A stretch of DNA of 40,366 nucleotides, from the NCBI RefSeq assembly GCF_012843905.1, contig NZ_JABAGC010000030.1, forward strand, positions 1-40,366. Reading direction: 5' to 3'. Every line of letters begins with the position of its first letter. The stretch's first letter is position 1. The DNA comes from Clostridium sp. SM-530-WT-3G (lineage in GTDB: Bacteria; Bacillota; Clostridia; Clostridiales; Clostridiaceae). The position numbers and the translations under genes are program-made. A model generated the notes under the pieces. That model was not told the DNA's origin. It searched no databases and saw nothing but the letters and a program-made list of their open reading frames with translations. This document shows positions 15,172-24,680 of the stretch, in pieces.

Positions 15172-18100
15172 CTATTCGCTACATACAGGAAGAACTATTA
15201 TAAACTCGCTTCCAACACCAACTTCACTTTCCACATATATCTCTCCACCATGAAGTTTTATAAGCTGTTTAGTTATAGTAAGACCTAATCCACTTCCACC
15301 TTTTTGTTCAGAATTTTCATCTACAACCTGGTGGAATCTATCAAAAATTATTTTCTGATTTTCTTCGCTTATACCTATCCCATTATCTTTAACAACTATC
15401 TTTACTTTATCATCCAAATTATATATTAATACTTGTATTAACCCACCTTCAGGAGTAAATTTAGCAGCATTATTAACTAAATTTATGATACATCTTTCTA
15501 TATCAAGTTTATTACACTGAATTAATTTTTCCTCTACATCAGTATCAAAAATTACTTCTAGTCCTTTTTCTTCAATGTAGTCTTTCATATCAAGAACTGT
15601 TTCTTCAACTAAATAAACAATATCCGTTTCTTGTTTAATTACAATATAATTATTATTTTCAATTTTTGTATAATCAATTAAGTTATTAATAAGATTTAAT
15701 AACCTATTGCAGTTTCTACTCATTATATCCATATAATACATGAGCTTTTCAGTAGTTAAAATCGTATCATTCTTTAAGCATGAATTTATTAATTGATTTA
15801 TACTACTTAATATATTTAAAGGTGTTCTAAGTTCATGTGATAAATTAACAAAATAATTATTCTTACTCTTCTCAAGCTTTAATACTTTATTGAATAATTC
15901 CTCATTTTTCTCCATTTCTCTTCTAAGTTCACAAGTCTTTACATCAACTAACTTGTCCATTTTCTTAACTCTATAAAAACATATATATACATAAATAATT
16001 ATTACAAGACAATAAATAAATATAGCCTGTTTACTCCTCCAAATAGGAGCATTAATATCAAAGCTCATATGGCTGACTTCACTTACTACTCCATGCTGAG
16101 TCATTGTTTTTATCTCCAAATTATACTTTCCTGGGGCTAAATTTGCTAATAAAAGTGAATTATTATCAGCAACATTCCATTTGTCTTCACCATTTAATCT
16201 ATAGTAATACTTTGTTATTTTTGTATTTCTATAATCATCTGTAAAAAAGTTTATCTTTATATTATTCTCATTATAATTAAGGTGCATATTAGGTACGGCC
16301 TTTTTTGCTATACCATTTACTTCAAAATTCTCAAATATAACTTTTGGCTGAAATGCAGATATTTTTATATCATTTATATCAATAACATTAAATCCATTTA
16401 TGCCTCCAAAGTATAAATATCCATCATTACTATTAAAGCATGATCTCCCATTAAATTCATTGGACTGAAGACCATCTCCAACTGTAAAGTTTTTAAATGT
16501 CCCCTGGCTCATTGATAATTTAGATATACCACCATTTGTGCTCATCCATATATCATTATTTTCATCAACTAATATTCCATATACAGTATTATTTATTAAT
16601 CCATCATTTTCTGTGTAATGAATAAATTTATCTGTATTTAAATCTAACACATTAAGTCCATGGCTGGTTCCAACTAATATATTTCCATCTAAATCTTCAG
16701 TTATGTACCTTATTGAATTATTACTTATACTGTCATTATCATCATTATTTCTATATACTTTATATTCCTTAGTATCTGGATTTATTTTTATTAATCCACC
16801 ATGCAAAAAACATCCAATATAATAATTCCCATTAGAATCTTCATATACAGCCCCTACATTTTTATCATCTACTCCCATTTTATCCAATATGTATGTTATA
16901 TCTAAAACTTGTCCACTTTTTATATCTAATATAGCTAATCCCTTATTAGTCCCTACCCATAAATATCCCTTAGAATCTACGAATAAAGACCTTATTCTAT
17001 TGGATGGTAATCCTTCTTTATCTGTATAATTGGTTATATTATAGGTATAATTACTAACAGCATATTTTTCTATAATAGATAATCCTCTATCAGTACCTAC
17101 ACATACATAATTATCAATTCCAGTTATATCCTGTATTGAATAGCTAATAAGATTACTATTCTTTGGGTTTAAGTGTTTTATTTCATCCTCAGTAATAATA
17201 TTTAAACCATTTTTATTAGTTCCTACCCATAATACTTTATCATTATCTTTATATATACCATTAACCATATTCCCACTTAAACTATTTTTATCATGCATCT
17301 TCGATTTAAAATGATAAAAATTATTAACAGGATCAAATACAGATATTCCACTATAGGTACCTACCCATATGAGTCCACTGTTATCTTTCAATAAACAATC
17401 TGTTTTTTCATCTATTAAACTATCTTTTTCATATGGTTCATCATTATAATTTGTAAATATCTCTTTTTCATAATCAAACTTACTGATACCTTTATCAGTA
17501 GCAACCCATAGTTTTCCATTAGAATCAAGAACCACATCTCTTACACTGCTACTTGATATTGAATATTTATCTTTAGTTTCTCTATAATTATCTACATGTG
17601 CATTATTTAAATTTATTCTAAACAATCCCTTATCTAATGTGCATACCCATACGTACCCTTTTGAATCATCATATGTAGTGTATACATCAGCTTTTCCAAT
17701 TGTATCTTCATATTTATTGACAATATTTAATTCTTTATCTACTTCAACTACTCCTTCATCTGTACTAATCCATATATGACCTCTTGAATCTTCTTTAACT
17801 GAATATATGTATTGACTTGGCAGATCATTTTCTTTATCTAAGATTCTATAAAACTTCTCATTTTTTTCATAATACAAATTAAGCCCATCTTCTGTAGCTG
17901 CAAATATCCTATTATCTTTAGTAACAAGAATATTACATACATTACTATTGGATAAATTTCCTTTATCTTCTTTTTCAGAATAATTCCTTATTTCATCTGT
18001 ATCAATATTTATTCTACTTATTCCCTCTAAAGTAGCTATCCACATAACACCATTTGTATCTTCTGCAATTCCTCTTATATAATTGCTTATTAATGAATTT

Positions 18101-18357
18101 TCACTATACTTATCATTTTTATAATGTTTAAATTCCTTTCCATTATATCTATTAAGTCCATCTTCAGTACCTATCCATATATACCCCCTGCTATCTTGAT
18201 ACATATTACCTACTGTAGACTGTGATAGTCCATCTTCAATCGTTATATTATTAAATTTTATATTTAAGTCTATATCAGCATAACTTAAATCACACTTTAT
18301 AAACAAAAATATAATTAAAAAGAACAACACTCTTCGTCTCATTCTATTACTCAACAT
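15172..18357 (-). CDS. Membrane sensor histidine kinase with 14-blade extracellular propeller and Y_Y_Y domain
   Basis: A 1061-residue hybrid-sensor-like kinase. After a signal peptide or membrane anchor (about 8-27) come 14 Reg_prop repeats, each with a motif such as G-Y-I-W-I-G-T-E-D-G-L, enough for two seven-bladed propellers; then a Y_Y_Y domain (about 690-760), a transmembrane helix (about 770-790), a coiled coil, and the kinase core. The phosphorylated histidine is His841 in N-L-S-H-E-L-R-T-P-L-N; N-L-V-N-N-A-A-K-F-T-P-E, D-N-G-I-G-I-S and G-G-S-G-L-G-L-T form the ATP site. Unlike the hybrid regulators of Bacteroides it ends after the ATPase domain, with no receiver and no AraC domain, so it needs a separate response regulator, which is not nearby. 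Ligand unknown; carbohydrates are typical. GGATGGAG precedes the ATG. Confidence 0.9.
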   Translation of the reverse strand: MLSNRMRRRVLFFLIIFLFIKCDLSYADIDLNIKFNNITIEDGLSQSTVGNMYQDSRGYIWIGTEDGLNRYNGKEFKHYKNDKYSENSLISNYIRGIAEDTNGVMWIATLEGISRINIDTDEIRNYSEKEDKGNLSNSNVCNILVTKDNRIFAATEDGLNLYYEKNEKFYRILDKENDLPSQYIYSVKEDSRGHIWISTDEGVVEVDKELNIVNKYEDTIGKADVYTTYDDSKGYVWVCTLDKGLFRINLNNAHVDNYRETKDKYSISSSSVRDVVLDSNGKLWVATDKGISKFDYEKEIFTNYNDEPYEKDSLIDEKTDCLLKDNSGLIWVGTYSGISVFDPVNNFYHFKSKMHDKNSLSGNMVNGIYKDNDKVLWVGTNKNGLNIITEDEIKHLNPKNSNLISYSIQDITGIDNYVCVGTDRGLSIIEKYAVSNYTYNITNYTDKEGLPSNRIRSLFVDSKGYLWVGTNKGLAILDIKSGQVLDITYILDKMGVDDKNVGAVYEDSNGNYYIGCFLHGGLIKINPDTKEYKVYRNNDDNDSISNNSIRYITEDLDGNILVGTSHGLNVLDLNTDKFIHYTENDGLINNTVYGILVDENNDIWMSTNGGISKLSMSQGTFKNFTVGDGLQSNEFNGRSCFNSNDGYLYFGGINGFNVIDINDIKISAFQPKVIFENFEVNGIAKKAVPNMHLNYNENNIKINFFTDDYRNTKITKYYYRLNGEDKWNVADNNSLLLANLAPGKYNLEIKTMTQHGVVSEVSHMSFDINAPIWRSKQAIFIYCLVIIIYVYICFYRVKKMDKLVDVKTCELRREMEKNEELFNKVLKLEKSKNNYFVNLSHELRTPLNILSSINQLINSCLKNDTILTTEKLMYYMDIMSRNCNRLLNLINNLIDYTKIENNNYIVIKQETDIVYLVEETVLDMKDYIEEKGLEVIFDTDVEEKLIQCNKLDIERCIINLVNNAAKFTPEGGLIQVLIYNLDDKVKIVVKDNGIGISEENQKIIFDRFHQVVDENSEQKGGSGLGLTITKQLIKLHGGEIYVESEVGVGSEFIIVLPVCSE

Positions 18358-18682
18358 AATACTCCATCCTACCCTTTAGTATAATTCCATATGATTTACA
18401 TAATTTTCAACATACTATTCTAGTATATATTACCTTGGTTAATTATTCCACATAAAGTCTTAATTATTGTCAAAATCTTAAAATTAGTCCATATATTTAA
18501 TTGAATTATTATTATTCCATTCAAAAAATGAATAATTTTTTTTATAATTCTTTAATAAAACGCAAAAAAGAGCACTTTATATCGAAATACATCACAATAA
18601 AGTGCTCTTAATTATATAAATATTATATTTTTATTTAAGAATCAGCAATTTAAAAATAAGTATACCTAAATTTTTAGATTAA
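18358..18682. other. Intergenic region upstream of the first sensor kinase
   Basis: Contains the terminator of the OhrR-like gene (18568-18609) and about 200 bases of AT-rich DNA upstream of the kinase start. I see no gene and no convincing promoter boxes beyond several TATA-like sequences. Confidence 0.5.
18568..18609 (-). terminator. Terminator downstream of the OhrR-like gene
   Basis: Perfect 13-bp arms AAGAGCACTTTAT (18568-18580) and its complement (18597-18609). On the minus strand TTTTTTGCG follows directly. It closes the MarR-type gene before the sensor kinase. Confidence 0.85.
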
Positions 18683-19129
18683 TTACTGAATATATTTTTC
18701 TATATTATCTAGCTTGTTTACAAAATCATCAAACTCTTTAATGTATTTTAAGAATTCTTTCTTTGATAAATTAAGATTTTTTGCTATTTTTTCCGGAATA
18801 TCCTTTGCCTTTTCTTCGAGCTGTAACCCTTTTTCAGTGACAGCTATATATATTTTTCTATCATCATTTTCATCTTTTTCTTTTACTAGATATCCATTGC
18901 TCTCTAATTTAGTTAAAATAGGAGTTAATGTACCAGTCTTCATTTTCAACTTAGAACTTATTTCTTTAAAAGATAATTTCTTATGCTCCCACAGAACCAT
19001 CATCACTAAATACTGTGGATATGTTAAATCTATCTCATTTAATAAAGGTCCATATAGTCTGACTATACTCTTAGAAGCTGAGTACACCCTGAAACAAAGC
19101 TGATTTTCTAATTTTAAATTGTCATACAT
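18683..19129 (-). CDS. MarR-family regulator of the OhrR (organic peroxide sensor) type
   Basis: A 148-residue winged-helix regulator. The N-terminus L-K-L-E-N-Q-L-C-F-R-V-Y-S-A-S matches OhrR, in which this single cysteine (Cys12 here) is the peroxide-sensing residue, and the following L-T-Y-P-Q-Y-L-V-M-M-V-L-W-E block is also characteristic. The DNA-binding helix is in L-K-M-K-T-G-T-L-T-P-I-L-T-K-L, and the wing has D-D-R-K-I-Y. OhrR represses genes for peroxide detoxification, classically ohr, until its cysteine is oxidised. No ohr gene is present in the window; the neighbour upstream is a metallo-hydrolase. An inverted repeat ATACTAAT-ATTAGTAT (19163-19200) overlaps its promoter region and may be an autoregulatory operator. 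Confidence 0.85.
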   Translation of the reverse strand: MYDNLKLENQLCFRVYSASKSIVRLYGPLLNEIDLTYPQYLVMMVLWEHKKLSFKEISSKLKMKTGTLTPILTKLESNGYLVKEKDENDDRKIYIAVTEKGLQLEEKAKDIPEKIAKNLNLSKKEFLKYIKEFDDFVNKLDNIEKYIQ

Positions 19130-19162
19130 AATTTATGTCCCCTCTCTTCCCTCTGTTTTTTA

Positions 19163-19200
19163 ATACTAATTTAAACTATAATTCATATGTCCATTAGTAT
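19163..19200. promoter_or_regulatory. Inverted repeat upstream of the OhrR-like gene, candidate operator
   Basis: ATACTAAT (19163-19170) and ATTAGTAT (19193-19200) are perfect eight-base arms 22 bases apart, centred about 50 bases upstream of the regulator start. MarR-type proteins often bind such repeats over their own promoter. Confidence 0.4.
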
Positions 19201-19251
19201 AACTTGTATTCTTACACTTTTCAAATACTTTTACACTATAAATGCAAATCA

Positions 19252-19284
19252 AGCTAGGCGAATAAATAAATTTTTCGTCTAGCT
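19252..19284. other. Hairpin after the metallo-hydrolase gene
   Basis: Arms AGCTAGGCGAA (19252-19262) and TTCGTCTAGCT (19274-19284) pair over 11 positions with one wobble. On the minus strand only TTGATTT follows, so it is a weak or atypical terminator for the gene that ends at 19313. Confidence 0.5.
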
Positions 19285-19312
19285 CTCAATTGCATAATAT
19301 ATATTTTAAACT

Positions 19313-20062
19313 TTAAAGTTCTATAACTTTCTTTTCACTTAATGATACTAAAGCTTCAGGTGTATGAGTTGATAAATATACAGTCTTATTGTCTTTAACA
19401 AATTCTCTAACATTATTTAAAGTTTCTTTTGCTGCTTCTTTATCTTCAAATACTAATGATAATTGATTTTGTCTAAGTGCTTCATCTGTGTAAGTAACAT
19501 CTCCATGGAACATATAATATAATCCATCATTTTCTGCTACTGCTATAGAGTTGCCTTTTGTATGTCCATAAGCAGGTAACATATATATGTTATCAGCAAT
19601 TTTTTGACTTTGTTTAAAGTTCTTATATTCTCCATCTTCAAATTTAACTCTTACTATATTATCACCATCTAATTTCATTGCATCAGCTTCTATTTCTGAT
19701 ATATATATTTTAGCATCATTAAATAATCTAAGTTCTCCTGTATGGTCTGGATGTTTATGTGTAACTATAACCTTATCCACATCTTTTGGTTCATATCCTG
19801 CTTTTTTTAGCGCATCTACAAAGTTATTAACTTTCTTTCCTTGATATATCATTTGTCCATCTCTTGGTTCTACATCTGGTGTTTCAACTGGAACTCCTGT
19901 ATCTACTAATATAACTTCTTTACCAGTATCTATCAAATAATTTTGTAAACTTGATTTATAAGTTTTATTTGGATCAATACTTTCTTTTTCAGCTGTTCCT
20001 CCAAATGCAAATCCCTCTGTCATATATCCATCATTATAAAATTCTAATGCTACTATTTTCAT
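19313..20062 (-). CDS. Metallo-beta-lactamase-fold hydrolase (N-acyl-homoserine-lactonase-like)
   Basis: A 249-residue MBL-fold enzyme. The dizinc motif H-x-H-x-D-H is present as T-H-K-H-P-D-H-T-G-E-L at about residue 105. Further ligands are in A-Y-G-H-T-K-G-N-S, F-H-G-D-V-T-Y-T-D and a final T-H-T-P-E. The early Y-L-I-D-T-G and I-L-V-D-T-G-V-P-V-E-T-P resemble the lactonase branch of the fold (AiiA/AttM), but many clostridial members are of unknown substrate. No signal peptide, so cytoplasmic. Start by GGAGGGCTTAAG. It has its own near-consensus promoter (20135-20107), separate from the OhrR-like gene downstream of it. Confidence 0.8.
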   Translation of the reverse strand: MKIVALEFYNDGYMTEGFAFGGTAEKESIDPNKTYKSSLQNYLIDTGKEVILVDTGVPVETPDVEPRDGQMIYQGKKVNNFVDALKKAGYEPKDVDKVIVTHKHPDHTGELRLFNDAKIYISEIEADAMKLDGDNIVRVKFEDGEYKNFKQSQKIADNIYMLPAYGHTKGNSIAVAENDGLYYMFHGDVTYTDEALRQNQLSLVFEDKEAAKETLNNVREFVKDNKTVYLSTHTPEALVSLSEKKVIEL

Positions 20063-20106
20063 CTTAAGCCCTCCGTTTTATCGTGTGCGATTAATCTTAT
20101 ACGGTC

Positions 20107-20135
20107 ATTATATTTAGTTTTTTATATTGTGTCAA
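20107..20135 (-). promoter_or_regulatory. Consensus promoter of the metallo-hydrolase gene
   Basis: On the minus strand a perfect TTGACA (20135-20130) and a perfect TATAAT (20112-20107) are exactly 17 bases apart, the ideal sigma-A promoter. The palindrome at 20080-20091 lies just downstream of the expected start of transcription and could be an operator. Confidence 0.8.
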
Positions 20136-20401
20136 ATGTAATTTTTAACAGATAGAACTATTAAAAAAATTCAACTCACAAATTACATGCATTCCCACTA
20201 AAAAATTAAAATTTATTAAATTATTTTTAAACTTATACAAAGAAATCTATTTTAACAAACTGAAAAAATAACCGAAAGATACTTATTATAAATAAAAATA
20301 TTCCGAAGAACTTCTATTGAAACTTTTAAAACTGTAGTTATTTATAAAAAATAGCCAAAAATACACATCTCCTTTATAAGGGAAGTATGTTTTTAATTTA
20401 C

Positions 20402-20430
20402 TTGCAGACGCCTTATTTTCTATATATAAT
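20402..20430 (+). promoter_or_regulatory. Promoter of the BI-1-like gene
   Basis: TTGCAG (20402-20407) and TATAAT (20425-20430) with a 17-base spacer, 30 bases upstream of the start codon at 20461. Confidence 0.7.
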
Positions 20431-20460
20431 TGAAAAAAAATAAAAAAAGGATGTGATATT

Positions 20461-21129
20461 ATGAACCATGTAGCTAATATGAATGATGTAGCTAAACATA
20501 ATTACTTAGAAATTATGAAGGCATTCTTAATGGAAATATTATTATTCTTAGTGGGAACATTTGTAGGTGTATTCTTTATACCAGATAGTGTTAAATCAAT
20601 ATTAAACATTTGTTTCTTTGCATTAATTATATTTAGTATATTTTCTAAAAGATTAAACTTATTTAAAACTAAGGCTAGTGTAGGTGTATATGCAGCTTTT
20701 CTAGGTATCTTATCAGGATCAGCATATATATATTACTTTGCTACATTAGGTGCTGGAGCATTTTTATTTACAGTATTATGTGTTCTATTTATATTTATAG
20801 CATCATATATAACTGCTAAAAATTCAAGTCTTGATAGTATATTCAGCTTATCAAAAATAATTACACCTGGATTAATAGTACTTATTATAACAGAAGCTTT
20901 AATGTTCTTCTTCTTCAAATATTCAATGTATGTAATAATTGTTTCAATTATAGGTATTATAGTTTATACAGCATATGCAATTATAACTATGAAGAGCATA
21001 ATAGAAAGAGTTAGCTATGCACCATTATCAAATGAAGAAGTAGCTGCGTACTCATTCAGTTTATTTATTAACGTATTATACTTAATCCTAGATATACTTA
21101 GATTATTATCTATAGTATCGGATAATTAA
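20461..21129 (+). CDS. Membrane protein of the Bax inhibitor-1 (BI-1/YccA) type
   Basis: A 222-residue integral membrane protein with about seven hydrophobic segments. The C-terminus (S-F-S-L-F-I-N-V-L-Y-L-I-L-D-I-L-R-L-L) matches the closing helix of Bax inhibitor-1 family proteins, and the seven-helix layout and length (usually 220-235) agree. The family includes pH-sensitive calcium leak channels such as YetJ of Bacillus, but the clostridial role is unknown. AAAAAGGATGTGATATT provides the ribosome site and a strong promoter lies 30 bases upstream. It is monocistronic: divergent from the metallo-hydrolase and followed by a terminator. Confidence 0.7.
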   Translation: MNHVANMNDVAKHNYLEIMKAFLMEILLFLVGTFVGVFFIPDSVKSILNICFFALIIFSIFSKRLNLFKTKASVGVYAAFLGILSGSAYIYYFATLGAGAFLFTVLCVLFIFIASYITAKNSSLDSIFSLSKIITPGLIVLIITEALMFFFFKYSMYVIIVSIIGIIVYTAYAIITMKSIIERVSYAPLSNEEVAAYSFSLFINVLYLILDILRLLSIVSDN

Positions 21130-21155
21130 TAAAAACCTAATATATAATTAAATTT

Positions 21156-21204
21156 ATAAAAATCTTATTAAGTTATTGTATTAATAATTTAATAAGATTT
21201 TTAT
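21156..21204 (+). terminator. Terminator after the BI-1-like gene
   Basis: Perfect 16-bp arms 21156-21171 and 21189-21204, AT-rich, ending in TTTTTATTT on the plus strand, 27 bases after the stop codon. Confidence 0.75.
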
Positions 21205-21261
21205 TTGAAAGAAGCAGTTATATATGACTATTGTTATCTTACCACTTCTCTTTATTATTAT

Positions 21262-24200
21262 TTATTTTACTGGAAGAATTATTACAAATTCACTGCCATC
21301 ATTCAATTTGCTATTTACATATATTTCTCCACAATGAAGATTTATAATCTGTTTAGTTATTGTAAGTCCAAGTCCACTTCCACCCTTTTGTTCAGATGCT
21401 TCATCTATGACTTGATTGAATCTATCAAAAATCATCTTTTGATTTTCTTCACTTATTCCTATTCCATTATCTTTAACACTTATTTTAACCTTATCATCTA
21501 AATCACATACAACTACTTCAATTAGACCACCTTCAGGAGTAAATTTAGCAGCATTATTTACTAGATTTATAATACATCTTTCTATATCTAGCTTATCACA
21601 CTCGATCACTTTTTCCTCTACATCAGTATCAAAAATGAGTTCAATTCCCTTCTCTTCTACATAATCCTTCATATCTAAAACTGTTTCTTCAGTTAGATAA
21701 ACTATATCAACTATTTTTTTATCTAGTGTATAGCTATTATTCTCAATTCTTGTATAATCAATCAGGTTATTAATAAGATTCAATAATCTATTACAATTTC
21801 TATTCATTATATCCATATAGTGCATTAGCTTTTCAGTAGTTAAAACCATATCATCTTTTAAGCACGATTTTATTAATTGATTTATACTACTTAAGATATT
21901 TAAAGGTGTTCTAAGCTCATGTGACAAATTCACAAAATAATTATTCTTATTTTGCTCTAATATTAATACTTGATTAAATAATTGTTCATTTTTCTCCATT
22001 TCTTTTCTAAGCTCACTAGTTTTTATACCAACTAATCTGTCCAATGTCTTCATTTTATTTCTATATAAATATATAGCTAAAATTATTAAAACCCAATATA
22101 AACACAAAGCATATTTGTTCTTCCAAATAGGAGGGTTAATAGTGAAATTTATACAGCTTATTTCACTTTCTACCCCATGTGGAGTTACTGTTTTTACTTC
22201 TAAAACATAATCTTCTGGAGGTAAATTAGCAAATGTAATTGAATTGTTTTCAGTTAAATTCCAGCTATAATCTACTCCCTTTAATCTATAAAAATATTTA
22301 TTATTTCTAGTATTCCTATAATCATTTGAGAAAAATTTTATTCTTATATTATTTTCATTATACTTCAGGTTCGTATTAGATATATCCTCTCTATTTATTC
22401 CATTTATTTCGAAATTTTCAAGTATAATTTTAGGCTGAAATTGAGATAATTCAATATTATTCGTATCTACAATATTAAATCCATTTATACCTCCAAAATA
22501 TAAATATCCTTCATCATCACCAAAACATGATCTTCCATTAAATTCATTAGATTGTAGACCATCTGCAACTGTAAAATTTTTAATTGTTTCTTGCTCTAAA
22601 GATAATCTAGATATTCCTCTATTTGTACTCATCCATAAATTATTACCTTTATCAACCAATATTCCATATATAGTATTATCTACTAATCCATCTTCCTCTG
22701 TATAATGTTGGAACTTATCTGTATCAGGTTTTAATATATTAATCCCAAAGCTTGTACCAATTAATATATTTCCTTTTAAGTCTTCAGTTATGTATCTTAC
22801 TGAATTATTACTTATACTTTCAGTATCATTTTCATCATTTTTATATACTTTATATTCTTTAGTATTAGGATTTATCTTAATTAATCCTCCCTCTAAAAAA
22901 CATCCTATATAATAAATCCCATTAGAATCTTCATGGATAGCTCGTATAAACTTATCTGAAACTCCCATTTCATCTAATATATATGTTATATTAGTAATTT
23001 TCTTGTTCTTTATATCTAATACGGATATCCCTTTATTTGTTCCTATCCACAAATATCCTTTAGAATCTACAAATAACGATCTTACTTTATTTGATGGTAA
23101 CCCATCTTCCTCTACGTAATTTGTTATAGTATAGCTATTATTAATATTTTTTTCTACTACAGATAGTCCTTCATTAGTCCCTATAAATACAGAGTTATCA
23201 AATCCAGTTATATCATGTATTGAATCGCTTATAATTTCACTATTTTGTGTGTTTAAATGCTTTACATTTTCTCCATTAATAATATTTACTCCATTTTCAT
23301 TAGTTCCTACCCATAATGTTTTATCATTATCTTTGTATAAACCATTAATTACATCTCCACTTAAACCATTTATATCATATGGCCTTGATTTAAAGTAATA
23401 AAAATTACTATTAGGATTAAATACTGATATCCCACTATAAGTTCCTACAAATATAATTCCACTATCATCTATTAATAAGCTACGTGTTTTATCGTTTATT
23501 AAACTCTTTTCATCATATGGTTCTTTTTTATAACTTGTAAATATTTCTTTTTTATAATCAAAGCTACAAATACCCTTATCAGTTGCAAGCCAAAGTTTTT
23601 CCTTTGAATCCATTACTATTGCTCTTATAGTATTATTAGGAATTGAGTTCTCACTCTCAGTATTTGTATAATTATCTACACTTCCATCATCTAAATTTAT
23701 TTTAAATAATCCATGTCTTAATGTTCCTATCCACATATGACCCTTTAAATCATCATATATGCTATATACATCAAGCTCTCCAATAGTACTCTCATATGAA
23801 TTAACTTTATTTAAATCTTTATCAAATTCCACTAATCCAGCATCTGTTCCAACCCAGATATGTCCTCGAGAATCTTCTTCAATTGTATATATATACTGAC
23901 TAGGCAGGTCACTTTCTTTATCTAAAACCCTAAAAAATTTATTACTTTTCTCATCATATATATTAAGTCCATCATTAGTAGCCATAAATATTTTATTATC
24001 TTTAGTATTAATAATTTTACAAACCCTCTTATTAGATAAGTTTCCATTGTTCTCATCAGCGAAAAAATTTTCTATTTCATCTGTATTTGGATTTATTTTA
24101 CTTGCCCCTTCTAATGTAGCAACCCATATATATCCATCCTTATCTTCCGCAATATCAATAATATAATTACTAGCTAATGAATTTTTATTATATTTGTCAT

Positions 24201-24441
24201 TCTTATAATATTTAAATTTATAACCATTATACTTATTCAAACCATCGCTAGTCCCTATCCATATATATCCTTTACTATCTTGATACATTGTTTCTACCGT
24301 AGACTGCGATAATCCGTCTTCAATTGTTATACTATTAAACTTTATACTTTCTTTTATACTCGCATAACTTGTATACGTATTTAAAAAAGAAAATATAAAT
24401 ACTAATACTAGAATTTTTTTTAAGTATTTACTTATTACCAT
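21262..24441 (-). CDS. Second membrane sensor histidine kinase with 14-blade propeller and Y_Y_Y domain (paralogue)
   Basis: A 1059-residue paralogue of the kinase at 15172-18357, with the same order: signal/anchor helix, 14 Reg_prop blades (from G-Y-I-W-I-G-T-S-D-G-L to G-Y-L-Y-F-G-G-I-N-G-F), Y_Y_Y domain, transmembrane helix, coiled coil, HisKA with His841 in N-L-S-H-E-L-R-T-P-L-N, and HATPase. Long stretches are identical to the first copy, especially in the kinase core; most differences are in the propeller, as expected if the ligands differ. Again no receiver or DNA-binding domain follows. I chose the ATG at 24441: AGAAGGAG lies five bases upstream and it puts the histidine at the same number as in the paralogue. 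An ATG at 24486, also with a GGAG, would add 15 residues. Confidence 0.9.
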   Translation of the reverse strand: MVISKYLKKILVLVFIFSFLNTYTSYASIKESIKFNSITIEDGLSQSTVETMYQDSKGYIWIGTSDGLNKYNGYKFKYYKNDKYNKNSLASNYIIDIAEDKDGYIWVATLEGASKINPNTDEIENFFADENNGNLSNKRVCKIINTKDNKIFMATNDGLNIYDEKSNKFFRVLDKESDLPSQYIYTIEEDSRGHIWVGTDAGLVEFDKDLNKVNSYESTIGELDVYSIYDDLKGHMWIGTLRHGLFKINLDDGSVDNYTNTESENSIPNNTIRAIVMDSKEKLWLATDKGICSFDYKKEIFTSYKKEPYDEKSLINDKTRSLLIDDSGIIFVGTYSGISVFNPNSNFYYFKSRPYDINGLSGDVINGLYKDNDKTLWVGTNENGVNIINGENVKHLNTQNSEIISDSIHDITGFDNSVFIGTNEGLSVVEKNINNSYTITNYVEEDGLPSNKVRSLFVDSKGYLWIGTNKGISVLDIKNKKITNITYILDEMGVSDKFIRAIHEDSNGIYYIGCFLEGGLIKINPNTKEYKVYKNDENDTESISNNSVRYITEDLKGNILIGTSFGINILKPDTDKFQHYTEEDGLVDNTIYGILVDKGNNLWMSTNRGISRLSLEQETIKNFTVADGLQSNEFNGRSCFGDDEGYLYFGGINGFNIVDTNNIELSQFQPKIILENFEINGINREDISNTNLKYNENNIRIKFFSNDYRNTRNNKYFYRLKGVDYSWNLTENNSITFANLPPEDYVLEVKTVTPHGVESEISCINFTINPPIWKNKYALCLYWVLIILAIYLYRNKMKTLDRLVGIKTSELRKEMEKNEQLFNQVLILEQNKNNYFVNLSHELRTPLNILSSINQLIKSCLKDDMVLTTEKLMHYMDIMNRNCNRLLNLINNLIDYTRIENNSYTLDKKIVDIVYLTEETVLDMKDYVEEKGIELIFDTDVEEKVIECDKLDIERCIINLVNNAAKFTPEGGLIEVVVCDLDDKVKISVKDNGIGISEENQKMIFDRFNQVIDEASEQKGGSGLGLTITKQIINLHCGEIYVNSKLNDGSEFVIILPVK

Positions 24442-24633
24442 AGTTCTCCTTCTAATTCTGCAACACATTTTGACCATATTTTTCATCTTTCTCCATCAAT
24501 ATACGCTTAGTATATAATATTTTACTATTTTTTTCTATATAAAATTTTTAAAATAATATTTTTTAAATAGAATTAAATATTTCCCCAAACACATTCAACT
24601 TGGTAAGATTACTTTTGCAAAATATTACAAAAA

Positions 24634-24673
24634 AATATCACACTACTTAAAATAAAGTTAGTAGTGTGATATT
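24634..24673 (-). terminator. Terminator after the Cys-rich secreted protein gene
   Basis: Perfect 13-bp arms AATATCACACTAC (24634-24646) and its complement (24661-24673); on the minus strand TTTTTTG follows. It begins only eight bases beyond the stop at 24681. Confidence 0.85.
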
Positions 24674-24680
24674 TTTTCTA

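Larger units (their letters stand above)
20063..20460. other. Divergent promoter region between the metallo-hydrolase and the BI-1-like gene
   Basis: No gene. It contains two good promoters, one per strand (20135-20107 minus; 20402-20430 plus), and a small palindrome ATCG-TGTG-CGAT (20080-20091) between the metallo-hydrolase promoter and its ribosome site. The middle part is AT-rich and shows nothing else that I can recognise. Confidence 0.55.

Noticed and set aside
15172..24441. Polysaccharide utilisation locus controlled by the propeller kinases
   Set aside because: No glycoside hydrolase, sugar transporter or binding protein lies between or directly beside the kinases; the only glycoside hydrolase in the window is 10 kb away and broken.
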